From contig NZ_CANMLV010000001.1 of the NCBI RefSeq assembly GCF_947498825.1, positions 620,001-684,000 of the forward strand: DNA of 64,000 nucleotides. Reading direction: 5' to 3'. Of the stretch, positions 10,900 through 20,287 are shown in pieces (position 1 is the first letter of the stretch; each line of letters starts with the position of its first letter). Origin of the DNA: an uncultured Cedecea sp. (lineage in GTDB: Bacteria > Pseudomonadota > Gammaproteobacteria > Enterobacterales > Enterobacteriaceae). Position numbers and translations under genes: made by a program. The notes beneath the pieces were generated by a model. The model made no database searches and was not told where the DNA came from. It was given only the letters and a program-made list of their open reading frames with translations.

Positions 10900-11730
10900 T
10901 TAACCTTGACCATATTTCTCCAGTAGCGCTTCAACAATCGCCTGCGTTTCCGCATCCGCTTGTCCGCTGTAATTTTGTGGCCGAAAATGCATCTGAAAAG
11001 CAGTAATCACCTGCTGTAACTGCATGGCCGTCATCTCAGGCGTAACTTGATAACCATAACGAGCCAGTAAGTCCAGTAAATGGGCCTGGTCGACAGGTTC
11101 GAAAACCGATCGCCCATTTAAATAGAAGGCCACTCGATCTGAGGAGGGCCAGGCGCCAATCCCACGTTCTGCTAATTGTTCCCAGGGAAATAGCGGCCCA
11201 GGATCCACTTTGCGCTGAGGGGCAATATCGCCGTGTGCCACGATATTTTCGGGGGCAATCTGGTAACGCTCAATGATATCTGACAGTAATTTTTCCAGTA
11301 CGGCTATCTGTGAAGGCGCAAACGGGTAGAACTGTCTTTTATCCCCATGCTGCGTAAAACCGCTATTTTCTAACTCAATACCGACGGAGATGTCATTGAT
11401 ACGTTGATTTCCCCGCCAATAACTGACTCCAGCATGCCAGGCCAGTTGTTGTTCCGGAACCAACTGCCAGATAACCGGTTTACCCGATAAGTGCGGGGGT
11501 TGTGCAGGAATAAGATAATGTGAACTGACATCAGGCCCGGTCAGGGTACGCAGTGAGCCATGAAAGTGATCGGCAGTATAGTGAATCACCACAACTTTCA
11601 CTCGTGGATAAGAAGCCCGGGCAGGATGCCGTAAGTCAACCTGGTATTCCCCTTTATCCACTATCCCCTGCTGCCCGGCACAGCCCGTCAGTAATATCAT
11701 TACACACCACAATATCATCCGTGAATACAT
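10900..11730 (-). CDS. amiD: N-acetylmuramoyl-L-alanine amidase AmiD (outer-membrane lipoprotein)
   Basis: A 276-residue lipoprotein with a short signal peptide and lipobox LTGC (lipidated Cys17). The Amidase_2 (T7-lysozyme-like) zinc ligands are visible as H50, H166 and D176, and a C-terminal peptidoglycan-binding-like helical region covers about 205-270. E. coli AmiD is an outer-membrane, periplasm-facing amidase that cuts both normal and 1,6-anhydro muropeptides. Residue 18 is Ala, consistent with export to the outer membrane by Lol. Start has GAGAGGCTGGA upstream. It sits between ybjT and the art cluster as in E. coli. Confidence 0.94.
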   Translation of the reverse strand: MYSRMILWCVMILLTGCAGQQGIVDKGEYQVDLRHPARASYPRVKVVVIHYTADHFHGSLRTLTGPDVSSHYLIPAQPPHLSGKPVIWQLVPEQQLAWHAGVSYWRGNQRINDISVGIELENSGFTQHGDKRQFYPFAPSQIAVLEKLLSDIIERYQIAPENIVAHGDIAPQRKVDPGPLFPWEQLAERGIGAWPSSDRVAFYLNGRSVFEPVDQAHLLDLLARYGYQVTPEMTAMQLQQVITAFQMHFRPQNYSGQADAETQAIVEALLEKYGQG

Positions 11731-11752
11731 TCCAGCCTCTCTGTTTTTCAGC

Positions 11753-11879
11753 TATACCCCAAGTAATTCGAATTGCTTGTAGGCGCGAAGTGAGGCGCGT
11801 CGATGAGCACAGATAAACTCTGTGATTCAGCGCGCCTCATGCACGCAACACCCAAGCAACTTGAAGTATGACGGGTATA
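11753..11879. repeat. Dispersed palindromic repeat, copy A
   Basis: A 127-bp element with imperfect terminal inverted repeats: TATACCCC-AAGTAATTCGAA at the left, CTTGAAGTATGACGGGTATA at the right. The inner part contains the shared core CGATGAGCACAGATAAACT and TGTGATTC. It lies between divergent amiD and artP. Full copies recur at 28148, 35926 and 43182, and partial ones at 23781, 35844, 41650 and 42865. The size, palindromy and lack of coding potential fit a non-autonomous (MITE/ERIC-like) enterobacterial repeat. Confidence 0.9.
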
Positions 11880-12030
11880 TATCTGTTCAAGCTTTATTGC
11901 CATTGTAACCCGTATTAAGGCCACCAACGCTTAATTCCAGACAATTTACTCATCATCACCGACACCAGACACTATTTTGTGCTAATTTTAAGGGACTAAA
12001 TCGGTTTGTTTTAAGATTTAACGCGCAAAG

Positions 12031-12048
12031 ATTGCATAACTATTCTGT
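12031..12048 (+). promoter_or_regulatory. Probable ArgR (ARG) box upstream of artP
   Basis: ATTGCATAACTATTCTGT matches the 18-bp ARG-box consensus (WNTGAAT-W4-ATTCANW) at all but three positions and closely resembles the better box in front of artJ. It is 53 bases before the artP start used here, in the expected promoter region, suggesting arginine-ArgR repression of the transporter as in E. coli. Confidence 0.55.
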
Positions 12049-12101
12049 TAAAGGTACCCTTTTCGACTTCAATGAGCTATTCAACCTCCAAACTGCAACC
12101 C

Positions 12102-12830
12102 ATGAGTATTCAACTAAACGGCGTTAACTGCTTCTATGGTGTCCATCAGGCACTATTTGATATCACACTACATTGCCCGCAGGGTGAAACACTGGTGTTG
12201 CTAGGCCCAAGCGGCGCGGGTAAGAGCTCGCTATTGCGTGTGCTTAATTTGCTGGAAATGCCTCGCTCCGGTACTTTGAGTATTGCTGGCAATACATACG
12301 ATTTTTCAAAAGTACCCAGTGATAAAGCCATTCGTGAATTACGACAAAATGTCGGTATGGTATTTCAGCAGTATAACCTCTGGCCGCATCTGAGCGTGTT
12401 GGATAACCTGATTGAAGCTCCTTGCCGGGTGTTGGGTCTAAGCAAGGAAAAAGCACGCGCTCGTGCTGATAAATTGCTGGATCGTCTGCGCCTGACACCC
12501 TATATGGACAGGTATCCTCTGCATCTTTCCGGTGGACAGCAGCAACGTGTTGCTATTGCCCGGGCGTTAATGATGGAGCCACAGGTTTTGTTATTTGATG
12601 AACCTACCGCGGCACTGGATCCAGAAATCACCGCGCAAATTGTCAGTATCATTAACGAACTGGCAGAAACCAAGATTACTCAGGTCATTGTCACACACGA
12701 AGTGGAAGTGGCACGTAAAACAGCCAGTCGTGTGATTTATATGGAAAATGGCCATATTGTTGAACAAGGTGATGCGAGCTGTTTTAGCAACCCGCAAACC
12801 GAAGCGTTTAAATCCTACCTCTCTCACTGA
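12102..12830 (+). CDS. artP: Arginine ABC transporter ATP-binding protein ArtP
   Basis: A polar-amino-acid ABC ATPase. The chosen ATG gives 242 residues ([13 protein letters not shown]...), exactly the E. coli ArtP N terminus and length. An in-frame ATG at 12072 would add ten residues; neither start has a clear Shine-Dalgarno sequence. Walker A is GPSGAGKSS, signature LSGGQQQR, Walker [12 protein letters not shown], with the switch histidine in VTHEVEVA. It powers uptake through ArtQM with ArtI or ArtJ as binding proteins. First gene of artPIQM, 19 bases before artI. Confidence 0.95.
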   Translation: MSIQLNGVNCFYGVHQALFDITLHCPQGETLVLLGPSGAGKSSLLRVLNLLEMPRSGTLSIAGNTYDFSKVPSDKAIRELRQNVGMVFQQYNLWPHLSVLDNLIEAPCRVLGLSKEKARARADKLLDRLRLTPYMDRYPLHLSGGQQQRVAIARALMMEPQVLLFDEPTAALDPEITAQIVSIINELAETKITQVIVTHEVEVARKTASRVIYMENGHIVEQGDASCFSNPQTEAFKSYLSH

Positions 12831-12849
12831 TGTTGAACGGGAAACGACA

Positions 12850-13581
12850 ATGAAAAAAGTTCTGTTGGCAACACTGTTAGCTGCCGTTACTTTCTCAGCA
12901 AGCGCTGCGCAAACGCTGCGTTTCGCAACCGAAGCCTCCTACCCTCCGTTTGAGTCTATTGATGCCAGTAACCAAATCGTTGGTTTTGATGTCGATTTAG
13001 CCAACGCACTGTGTAAAGAAATTGATGCCACCTGTACTTTTACTAACCAGGCATTCGATAGCTTAATCCCGGGATTAAAATTCCGTCGTTTCGATGTCGT
13101 GATGGCCGGTATGGACATTACTCCTGAGCGTGAAAAACAAGTTCTGTTTACCCAGCCGTACTATGACAACTCTGCGTTGTTTGTCGGTCAGACAGGTAAA
13201 AATGCCGATATCGCAGCATTAAAAGGTAAGAAAGTGGGTGTTCAGAACGGCACCACTCACCAGAAATTTATTACCGATAAGCACCCAGAAATTACCACTG
13301 TCCCGTATGACAGTTATCAGAATGCCAGACTGGATTTACAAAGCGGCCGTATCAATGCCGTATTTGGTGATACTGCGGTAGTAACAGAATGGCTGCAAGA
13401 CAGCTCTAATCTGGCTCCAATCGGTGATAAAGTCACCGATAAAGATTACTTTGGTACGGGACTAGGCATCGCTGTACGTCAGGGCAACACCGAGCTGCAA
13501 GCAAAACTGAATGCGGCCCTGGAAAAAGTGAAGAAAGATGGTACTTATCAGGCCATCTATGACAAATGGTTCCAGAAGTAA
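12850..13581 (+). CDS. artI: Arginine-transporter periplasmic binding protein ArtI
   Basis: A 243-residue family-3 solute-binding protein. The ATG at 12850 begins a typical signal peptide ([19 protein letters not shown], cleavage before Ala-Gln). Mature landmarks include [10 protein letters not shown] and [11 protein letters not shown]. It is paralogous to the downstream ArtJ. In E. coli the ligand of ArtI is not well settled (ArtJ is the clear arginine binder), so substrate assignment is by homology. It lies between artP and artQ, 8 bases from artQ, in the artPIQM operon. Confidence 0.94.
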   Translation: MKKVLLATLLAAVTFSASAAQTLRFATEASYPPFESIDASNQIVGFDVDLANALCKEIDATCTFTNQAFDSLIPGLKFRRFDVVMAGMDITPEREKQVLFTQPYYDNSALFVGQTGKNADIAALKGKKVGVQNGTTHQKFITDKHPEITTVPYDSYQNARLDLQSGRINAVFGDTAVVTEWLQDSSNLAPIGDKVTDKDYFGTGLGIAVRQGNTELQAKLNAALEKVKKDGTYQAIYDKWFQK

Positions 13582-13589
13582 TCAATTCG

Positions 13590-14306
13590 ATGAATGAATT
13601 TTTTCCATTAGCAAGTGCCGCCGGTATGACCGTCGGCCTTGCCGTATGTGCCTTGGTAGTTGGCCTTGCACTGGCAATGTTTTTTGCTGTGTGGGAGTCA
13701 AGCAAATATCGTCCAGTCTCATGGACAGCCACCGCCCTGGTTACTATTCTGCGCGGTTTGCCTGAGATTCTGGTGGTACTGTTTATCTACTTTGGCTCAT
13801 CACAGATCCTGTTGATACTGGCAGATGGCTTTACGCTGAATCTGGGCTTTGCCTCGTTTCAGATTCAGGTGCCGATCACCAATTTTGATGTCAGCCCCTT
13901 CCTTTGCGGGGTAATTGCGCTCTCGCTACTGTATGCCGCTTATGCATCACAAACTTTACGTGGCGCCCTGAAAGCTGTGCCAATTGGACAATGGGAGTCT
14001 GGCCAGGCTTTAGGTTTATCTAAGTCAGCGATATTCTTTCGTCTGGTGATGCCACAAATGTGGCGTCATGCACTGCCTGGGTTAGGCAACCAATGGCTGG
14101 TATTACTGAAGGATACCGCGCTGGTTTCACTGATAAGCGTAAATGATCTCATGCTACAGACCAAAAGTATCGCGACACGTACTCAGGAACCCTTTACCTG
14201 GTATATGGTTGCCGCGGCAATTTATCTGGTTATCACGTTATTCAGTCAGTATATATTGAAACGTATTGACCTGCGTGCCACACGCTTTGAACGGAGACCA
14301 GGCTGA
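13590..14306 (+). CDS. artQ: Arginine ABC transporter permease ArtQ
   Basis: A 238-residue inner-membrane permease (HisM/GlnP type) with about five transmembrane helices and the EAA loop ([24 protein letters not shown]) that contacts ArtP. The ATG at 13590 matches the E. coli N terminus [16 protein letters not shown]; an in-frame GTG/ATG further upstream would overlap artI. The stop overlaps the artM start (TGATG), so the heterodimer subunits are translationally coupled. Confidence 0.96.
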   Translation: MNEFFPLASAAGMTVGLAVCALVVGLALAMFFAVWESSKYRPVSWTATALVTILRGLPEILVVLFIYFGSSQILLILADGFTLNLGFASFQIQVPITNFDVSPFLCGVIALSLLYAAYASQTLRGALKAVPIGQWESGQALGLSKSAIFFRLVMPQMWRHALPGLGNQWLVLLKDTALVSLISVNDLMLQTKSIATRTQEPFTWYMVAAAIYLVITLFSQYILKRIDLRATRFERRPG

Positions 14307-14974
14307 TGCTCGATTTCCTGCCAGAGCTGATGAAAGGTCTGCATACCAGTCTGACCCTCACCGCGGCATCAATCTTCCTGTCATTACTGATGTCATTGGT
14401 TTTTACCGTTATTCTGACATTAAAAACACCGGTACTGAGTCTGCTGGTGCGTGGCTATATTACACTGTTTACCGGCACCCCATTGCTGGTACAAATCTTC
14501 TTGATCTACTACGGACCGGGACAATTTCCCTCACTTCAGCACTATCCGTTGATTTGGGGTCTGTTGTCCGAGCCTTGGCTGTGTGCATTAATCGCCCTGT
14601 CACTCAACAGTGCGGCTTATACTACACTGCTGTTTCACGGCGCTATTCGTGCTATTCCCGAAGGCCAGTGGCAGTCTTGCAGTGCTTTAGGGATGAGTAA
14701 AAAAGATACGCTGGCTATTTTGTTACCTTATGCCTTTAAACGTGCACTTTCTTCTTACTCTAACGAAGTGGTCTTGGTGTTCAAAAGTACCTCACTGGCT
14801 TATACCATTACACTGATGGAAGTGATGGGCTATGCTCAGCAGCTGTACGGCAGAACTTATGATGTTTCTGTATTTGGCGCAGCAGGTATTGTCTATCTGA
14901 TAGTCAATGGCTTACTGACGCTGATGATGCGTTTAATTGAACGTCGGGCGCTGGCATTTGAACGTCGTAACTAA
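14306..14974 (+). CDS. artM: Arginine ABC transporter permease ArtM
   Basis: A 222-residue permease, the partner of ArtQ, with about five transmembrane segments and an EAA loop (EGQWQSCSALGMSKKDTLAILLPYAFK). The start overlaps the artQ stop by one base. Length equals E. coli ArtM. It ends the artPIQM operon, followed by a strong terminator. Confidence 0.96.
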   Translation: MLDFLPELMKGLHTSLTLTAASIFLSLLMSLVFTVILTLKTPVLSLLVRGYITLFTGTPLLVQIFLIYYGPGQFPSLQHYPLIWGLLSEPWLCALIALSLNSAAYTTLLFHGAIRAIPEGQWQSCSALGMSKKDTLAILLPYAFKRALSSYSNEVVLVFKSTSLAYTITLMEVMGYAQQLYGRTYDVSVFGAAGIVYLIVNGLLTLMMRLIERRALAFERRN

Positions 14975-14989
14975 CGCACAATATTGACG

Positions 14990-15019
14990 AAAAAACGAGG
15001 ATTCAGCCTCGTTTTTTTT
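14990..15019 (+). terminator. Rho-independent terminator of artPIQM
   Basis: ACGAGG-ATTCAG-CCTCGT stem-loop preceded by an A run and followed by eight T residues, 15 bases after the artM stop. A textbook intrinsic terminator that separates artPIQM from artJ. Confidence 0.9.
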
Positions 15020-15048
15020 CACTCCAAACCAAATAATAATACATCCAT

Positions 15049-15066
15049 ATTGCATATAAATTCATT
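15049..15066 (+). promoter_or_regulatory. ArgR (ARG) box in the artJ promoter
   Basis: ATTGCATATAAATTCATT matches the ARG-box consensus at 17 of 18 positions, 69 bases before the artJ start. A second box 3 bp downstream, the usual arrangement, is not convincing. It implies arginine repression of artJ, the strongest ArgR target of the cluster in E. coli. Confidence 0.7.
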
Positions 15067-15134
15067 TAATGGCATGGTTATCTTATGCCGGTAACGGCAA
15101 TTTATAATTATATATCGCTACTGGAGCCATCCCA

Positions 15135-15866
15135 ATGAAGAAGTTACTGTTAGCCGCCCTGTTCGCCACAGTTGCCGTCAATGCTAGCGCCGCTGACAAA
15201 ATCAACTTTGCATCCTCAGCAACTTATCCTCCTTTTGAGTCTCTGGACGCGAATAATCAAATCGTCGGTTTTGATATCGACCTGGCTAAAGCTTTATGCA
15301 CACAGATGAAAGCAGACTGTACCTTTAATAACCATGCTTTCGACAGTCTGATTACCTCTCTTAAATTCCGCAAATATGATGCGGTTATTTCAGGTATGGA
15401 CATCACCGCTGAACGCGCGAAGCAAGTGGCTTTCACCAACCCGTACTATGATAACTCTGCGGTCGTCATCGCTAAAAAAGGCCTTTACAGCTCTTTTGCC
15501 GACTTAAAAGGCAAGCGTATCGGGATGGAAAATGGTTCAACTCACCAGAAATATATCCAGGATAAACATCCGGAAGTAAAAACTGTCTCTTATGACAGCT
15601 ATCAAAATGCTTTTCTTGACCTGAAAAATGGCCGTATTGATGGGGTATTTGGTGATACTGCTGCGGTCAATGAGTGGTTAAAAACCAGCCCCGAATTGGG
15701 TCCTGTAGGTGAGCATACTGCCGATCCTGAATACTTCGGTGCTGGTATGGGTATCGCGGTTCGTCAGGATAACCCTGAGCTACTGGGCAAGCTCAACGCC
15801 GCTCTGGCAGCCATTAAAGCTGATGGTACTTATCAGAAAATCAGTGAGAAGTGGTTCCCACAATAA
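15135..15866 (+). CDS. artJ: Arginine-binding periplasmic protein ArtJ
   Basis: A 243-residue family-3 solute-binding protein with signal peptide MKKLLLAALFATVAVNASA. It is clearly paralogous to ArtI (shared YPPFES, GMDIT, QNAFLDL/QNARLDL, VFGDTA). By position after artM and the good ARG box upstream it is ArtJ, the specific high-affinity L-arginine receptor. It has its own promoter region after a terminator and TGGAGCC as ribosome-binding site. A 12-bp-stem hairpin follows. Confidence 0.94.
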   Translation: MKKLLLAALFATVAVNASAADKINFASSATYPPFESLDANNQIVGFDIDLAKALCTQMKADCTFNNHAFDSLITSLKFRKYDAVISGMDITAERAKQVAFTNPYYDNSAVVIAKKGLYSSFADLKGKRIGMENGSTHQKYIQDKHPEVKTVSYDSYQNAFLDLKNGRIDGVFGDTAAVNEWLKTSPELGPVGEHTADPEYFGAGMGIAVRQDNPELLGKLNAALAAIKADGTYQKISEKWFPQ

Positions 15867-15881
15867 ATACATCACACTGAT

Positions 15882-15909
15882 AAGTGCATACCCGCTCGGG
15901 TATGCACTT
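15882..15909. terminator. Hairpin between convergent artJ and rlmC
   Basis: AAGTGCATACCC (15882-15893) and GGGTATGCACTT (15898-15909) form a perfect 12-bp stem with a 4-nt loop, 3 bases before the rlmC stop. T runs are weak, but the position between convergent genes suggests a shared terminator. Confidence 0.6.
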
Positions 15910-15911
15910 CA

Positions 15912-17048
15912 TCAGGCCTCGCTACGCCGAATCAGCAGCGTCAGAACTTCATAATGCGCGGTATGAGGGAACATATCAAAAAGCTGAACTCTCTCAAGCT
16001 GGTAGTCCGGCAGCATAGCAATATCCCGCGCCATGGTTTCGGCATTACAGCTGGAATAAACAATAAATGCTGGCTGCATTGCACTTAAATAGTCACAAAG
16101 AGCAGGTCCTATACCTCGCCGGGGAGGATTCACCAGCACCAGATCGGGAATATCTTGCTGTGCCAGAGCAAACGCGGTTGAGTCCAGCGCCTGAAACTGA
16201 ATATTGCTAAGTCCCAGCAGTGCTGCAGAACGCTGAGCACAAGCAATAGCCTGCGGAGCGATTTCTATTCCAGTCAGTTTCATATCGGGTGTCGCACAGT
16301 GCAACCCGAAACCTCCAACACCGCAAAACAAATCCCACATATGCTTAACCGGCAACGCCCTGACCCAGTCTCTGGCGGCGGCATACAGTGCTGAAGCAAC
16401 TTGCGGGTTGGTCTGGAAAAAGCTTTGTGGCCGAATAAACAACGGCACGTGATTAAACATCTCTTCCAGCGCCTGCTCATCTGTTAAGGGGATCTCTTGT
16501 TTCCCTTCCATAATCGCCATATGCACCGGTTGAATATTAGCTGAAATCACTTTTAACTGAGGTAACCGGGCCCGTAATTCAGGTAATACACGACGTAAAG
16601 CGTCGATTTTGGCCTCGGATCGCAGAACAAAGCGCAGCATAATACCGCCATCTAACTGGCTCTCCGTGATCAGAATGTATTTTAATTCCCCCCGCTTACG
16701 GGCGACGTTATAGGGAGTTAATCCTGCCCGGGCTATAAAAGGCTTCAGGGCATCAAATACTGGGGTGAATGAAGGCGGATAAAGCGGACAGTCCGTCAAG
16801 TCCTCAGGGACACCATTACGATGTAACATACCCAGTAGTGGCTTTTCGACACTGCCACTCACCACCATTTTGGCTTTGTTACGGAATGCCTGTTCAGCCC
16901 CGCTGACAGGCAGACACCACTGCTTAACTGCAATACCCTGCAATAACTGCTGAAGATTGTCCATCTTCCCGGAGAGCTGGTCAGCTATCGGTTGTTTAAG
17001 CCACTGGCAGGAGCGACAGCGGTCCGCGTCGTAAAGCGCGCAATCCAT
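15912..17048 (-). CDS. rlmC: 23S rRNA (uracil(747)-C(5))-methyltransferase RlmC
   Basis: A 378-residue RumA/RumB-type SAM methyltransferase. The four iron-sulphur cysteines are present as C3, C11, C14 and C87. The Rossmann SAM site is [14 protein letters not shown], and the catalytic region shows VNPPRRGIG and the nucleophile in [12 protein letters not shown]. It methylates U747 of 23S rRNA. The short N terminus without a TRAM domain distinguishes it from RlmD. Between art and ybjO-ybjN-rimK, as in E. coli. Confidence 0.96.
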   Translation of the reverse strand: MDCALYDADRCRSCQWLKQPIADQLSGKMDNLQQLLQGIAVKQWCLPVSGAEQAFRNKAKMVVSGSVEKPLLGMLHRNGVPEDLTDCPLYPPSFTPVFDALKPFIARAGLTPYNVARKRGELKYILITESQLDGGIMLRFVLRSEAKIDALRRVLPELRARLPQLKVISANIQPVHMAIMEGKQEIPLTDEQALEEMFNHVPLFIRPQSFFQTNPQVASALYAAARDWVRALPVKHMWDLFCGVGGFGLHCATPDMKLTGIEIAPQAIACAQRSAALLGLSNIQFQALDSTAFALAQQDIPDLVLVNPPRRGIGPALCDYLSAMQPAFIVYSSCNAETMARDIAMLPDYQLERVQLFDMFPHTAHYEVLTLLIRRSEA

Positions 17049-17099
17049 AATAAAACCCTGAAGAAAAGCGAGGGCGCAGATTGTAGCATTGTGTACATA

Positions 17100-17570
17100 T
17101 TAGCGCCTGAAAAAAAGCCGACTACTTTGCGGGATAAACAATAAAAAGAGAACCAGTAAGTCCGGTAATTTCTGAATAAACAGAGAGCGGAGAATTTCAT
17201 GCTGGGTTTCACCGGCAATGCTAAATAGTTCCGGATAACCAAAACCTAAAGATGCTGTCCATAAATAACTCACGGCAATAACCTGAGTCAGTAAAAATAT
17301 CCAACGCCCCCAGTGAGTACCTCTGATGATAGCAACAGCACAATAACATTCGGTCACTAGCATAATGATACTACCGAAAAATATCAGCCGTAATGCCCAG
17401 GTTTGCATACCACGGTACAAAAATTCCATGATTCCGGAAAAACCGAGCATATTAAATAGCAGCACCAAATCGAGACAACGCGTGGTAATTATTCCGATGG
17501 CGGCAATCAGAACAAATGTCGGAGTATTCAGTTTGGCATGTGGGCAACGCTGTTTTTTAATCATGTCCAT
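17100..17570 (-). CDS. ybjO: YbjO family inner-membrane protein (DUF2593)
   Basis: A 156-residue membrane protein with four predicted hydrophobic segments (about 18-45, 55-78, 88-110, 130-150) and conserved stretches LTQVIAVSYLWTASLGFGYPELFSI. It is recognisably E. coli YbjO (162 aa) and in the same place. Function unknown. The first of two nearby ATGs has AAGGAG eight bases upstream and is preferred. Confidence 0.88.
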   Translation of the reverse strand: MDMIKKQRCPHAKLNTPTFVLIAAIGIITTRCLDLVLLFNMLGFSGIMEFLYRGMQTWALRLIFFGSIIMLVTECYCAVAIIRGTHWGRWIFLLTQVIAVSYLWTASLGFGYPELFSIAGETQHEILRSLFIQKLPDLLVLFLLFIPQSSRLFFRR

Positions 17571-17770
17571 GAACTCAGCTCCTTAACCTTGTCTGTCTGC
17601 AAGTAAGAAGACAGCACGGCAGGCAGAATGTTCTGAATATTAACGACTAAAAAGACAGTTTTGTACTATTTTTAAGATGAATATCGTCTTACTTGATTAA
17701 ATAAACAGGTTAACTACTATTTTTACGATTTATCACACAGAATCAGCGCAAACAGCAATGATGACGCGCA

Positions 17771-18247
17771 TTAATGCAGAAAGTGTATTTTAGCCTCAGG
17801 ATCGCTCCCCTCTTCCTCCGCTACAAACAGCAACTGGTTAGCACAAGCCTCAAGGATAACCATCGAAATTTGCTCTTCGCTTTGTTTGATAAAGGCAGCA
17901 AACTGCTCACGCGTGATACCCACAGAGGCATTCAACGACTGACAAACCACAAGTTTAGGCAAGTTATCATCCTGAATATCCAGGAATGCTTTAACTGTCA
18001 AAGAGCTGGCATTAATCGCTGAAAGATCGGCCGCCAGAGGTAACAACGCTGAAGGTTTAACTTCTGCCAGAGCAGAGAACAGGACGATATTATCGAGGAG
18101 ATCGATTTTTGCGTCATATATCCCATCAAAATTCTGCATGTGGGGTAAATGTAATGCCTGGCAGGTATCACATTCAAAGAAACTCATAGCGTTTTCATCC
18201 AGCCAGCGACGCAATATATCCAGAGTCGGAATAACAAGTGAATCCAT
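17771..18247 (-). CDS. ybjN: YbjN family sensory-transduction/type III chaperone-like protein
   Basis: A 158-residue cytosolic protein, the same length as E. coli YbjN, with the family core FFECDTCQALHLPHMQNFDG and CQALHLPH. YbjN adopts a fold like type III secretion chaperones; in E. coli its over-expression affects motility and biofilm and it rescues some temperature-sensitive mutants. The mechanism is unknown. It lies alone between ybjO (about 200 bp of AT-rich DNA) and rimK. Confidence 0.93.
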   Translation of the reverse strand: MDSLVIPTLDILRRWLDENAMSFFECDTCQALHLPHMQNFDGIYDAKIDLLDNIVLFSALAEVKPSALLPLAADLSAINASSLTVKAFLDIQDDNLPKLVVCQSLNASVGITREQFAAFIKQSEEQISMVILEACANQLLFVAEEEGSDPEAKIHFLH

Positions 18248-18338
18248 AACCGCAAGAACCTCATGACCTGTATAATAATTTGCTCAGTATGGTACGCAAA
18301 AATAGCTGTTCTTGCTATGAATAAGCAGACTTTGCTTC

Positions 18339-19241
18339 TTATCCACCCGTTTTAAGACGGTAATCAGGTTGTGCTTGTTGCTCTACCCATTCGATCATTA
18401 ACCTGGCAATATCGATCCCGCTGGTTTTTTCGACGCCTTCAAGCCCTGGTGAAGCATTAACTTCCATCACCAATGGTCCGCGGTTGGCCCGTAAAATATC
18501 CACTCCGGCAATCTCCAGGCCTAAGGCACTGGTGGCTCTCAGAGCAACGTCTCTTTCCTTTGCCGTAATTGTCACCGGGCGAGCAGTACCACCACGATGT
18601 AAATTAGACCGAAAATCGCCCGGCTTTGCCTGCCGTTCAATCGCCGCGACGACCCTGTTGCCTATCACCAGACAACGGATATCCCGCCCCTCGGCTTCTT
18701 TAATATATTCCTGAACCAGGATATGAGCATTAAGTCCCCGGAAAGCATCAATCACACTTTCTGCGGCTTGTCGTGTTTCCGCCAGCACGACACCAATTCC
18801 CTGGGTACCCTCCACCAGTTTAACCACCAGTGGCGCACCTCCGACACGGTTGATCAGATCGTTGGTATCATCCGGAGAATGGGCAAAACCGGTCACCGGG
18901 AGATCCAGTCCTTGTCTGGCCAGTAATTGTAACGAACGTAGCTTATCCCGGGCCCGAGTGATCGCGACCGACTCATTGAGTGGATAGCTGCCGAGCATTT
19001 CAAACTGGCGTAATACCGCTGTACCGTAGAACGTCACCGCAGAACCAATGCGTGGTATGACTGCATGGTAATGCGGTAACTGCTGCCCTTTATAATGTAC
19101 AGAGGGGGCTGCCGGGTCGATATTCATATAACAAGAAAGCGGGTCGATGACATCCACTAAATGACCACGCCGTATCGCCGCTTCGCGTAATCGCCTACAC
19201 GAATAAAGTGTTCCATCCCGGGACAAAATAGCGATCTTCAA
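18339..19241 (-). CDS. rimK: Ribosomal protein S6--L-glutamate ligase RimK
   Basis: A 300-residue ATP-grasp ligase that adds glutamates to the C terminus of ribosomal protein S6 and makes poly-alpha-glutamate. Motifs: [17 protein letters not shown] (ATP loop), RCLVIGN, and [20 protein letters not shown] (metal site). The length equals E. coli RimK. The start is a TTG (TTG AAG ATC), placed by the conserved N terminus [14 protein letters not shown] and by AGAGGTACAGA upstream. Confidence 0.96.
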   Translation of the reverse strand: MKIAILSRDGTLYSCRRLREAAIRRGHLVDVIDPLSCYMNIDPAAPSVHYKGQQLPHYHAVIPRIGSAVTFYGTAVLRQFEMLGSYPLNESVAITRARDKLRSLQLLARQGLDLPVTGFAHSPDDTNDLINRVGGAPLVVKLVEGTQGIGVVLAETRQAAESVIDAFRGLNAHILVQEYIKEAEGRDIRCLVIGNRVVAAIERQAKPGDFRSNLHRGGTARPVTITAKERDVALRATSALGLEIAGVDILRANRGPLVMEVNASPGLEGVEKTSGIDIARLMIEWVEQQAQPDYRLKTGG

Positions 19242-19304
19242 TCTGTACCTCTGCGTAACAGAATCAATATGAATGTAGCGGTATCATATCACCCTCATCG
19301 GCTT

Positions 19305-20222
19305 TCAACGACCCGCTGATGTCCTGGATGAAGATTTCAGAGCAGCGATTAATTGTTGTGTTGTCGAGGTCAGATGTCTCGGATCGAATACCGCATAGAG
19401 ATCGGCCGGGATCGGGTGCGTGGGACGACGAAATACCACTCCAGGCCAGCTCATTTGTGCATAGCTATCAGCAATAATCGTTAAACCAAAACCAATACTG
19501 ACTAAGGCCAATACCGTTTGTGGTTCGACAGCTTCTCTGACCACACGAGGTGTAAATCCGGCTTCACGACAGACTCGCTGCAGAAACGTCCAGTCAGAGT
19601 GAACGGCCGTCATAGTGACAAAAGCTTCCTTTCTCAGCTGAGTGATATCGATAGTCTCTTGCCGGGCCAGAGGATGATTTTCAGGCAGGGCGACCATAAA
19701 AGTGGCTTCATGCAATCTTTCGCTCTGTAATCCACCCGGAGGCGAGGTTTCCATACGCCAGATACCCGCATCAATCTCTTTACGTTCCAGTAGCACTAAC
19801 TGATCGCCAGGTGATTTTTCACAAAAGGTAATATTGATAGCCGGATAGTCAGCAATGAATTGCTGTAAACCAAGACGTAACCCTCCCCAGATAGCCGTGC
19901 CGACAATACCAAGATGAACACGCCCTCCCTCACCACGACCAATTTTTTCTACTCTGGCTAACGCCAGATTGGCATTTTCCAGTAACTGTCGAGTTTCTTC
20001 CAGCAGCACTTCCCCTGCATAGGTCAGCGCCACATGCCGGGAATGACGAACAAACAGCAGCGTACCAAGCTGAGATTCAAGCTCTTTGATATGAAAGCTG
20101 AGAGGAGGCTGAGACATATTGAGTCTGGTCGCCGCTTTACCAAAATGGAGTTCTTCGGCTACCGCCTGGAAATAACGCAACAATTTGAAATCGATACGAT
20201 AGATGCGCTGGGAATTTTTCAT
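19305..20222 (-). CDS. xapR: LysR-type regulator of xanthosine use, XapR
   Basis: A 305-residue LysR-family activator with an N-terminal winged helix-turn-helix (about residues 9-68: LLRYFQAVAEELHFGKAATRLNMSQPPLS) and a periplasmic-binding-like effector domain. Wording such as DAGIWRM, TDWxFLQRVC and IADSYAQMxWPGV matches E. coli XapR, which activates xapAB in response to xanthosine. It follows xapB by 65 bases and is in the same orientation, so it may be co-transcribed or have its own promoter. Confidence 0.92.
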   Translation of the reverse strand: MKNSQRIYRIDFKLLRYFQAVAEELHFGKAATRLNMSQPPLSFHIKELESQLGTLLFVRHSRHVALTYAGEVLLEETRQLLENANLALARVEKIGRGEGGRVHLGIVGTAIWGGLRLGLQQFIADYPAINITFCEKSPGDQLVLLERKEIDAGIWRMETSPPGGLQSERLHEATFMVALPENHPLARQETIDITQLRKEAFVTMTAVHSDWTFLQRVCREAGFTPRVVREAVEPQTVLALVSIGFGLTIIADSYAQMSWPGVVFRRPTHPIPADLYAVFDPRHLTSTTQQLIAALKSSSRTSAGR

Positions 20223-20287
20223 GGGACTCCTCTATTAGCAAGCCCCATAAATTACCATTCTAAACAGTTGTTGTAAGCTTTAACGAC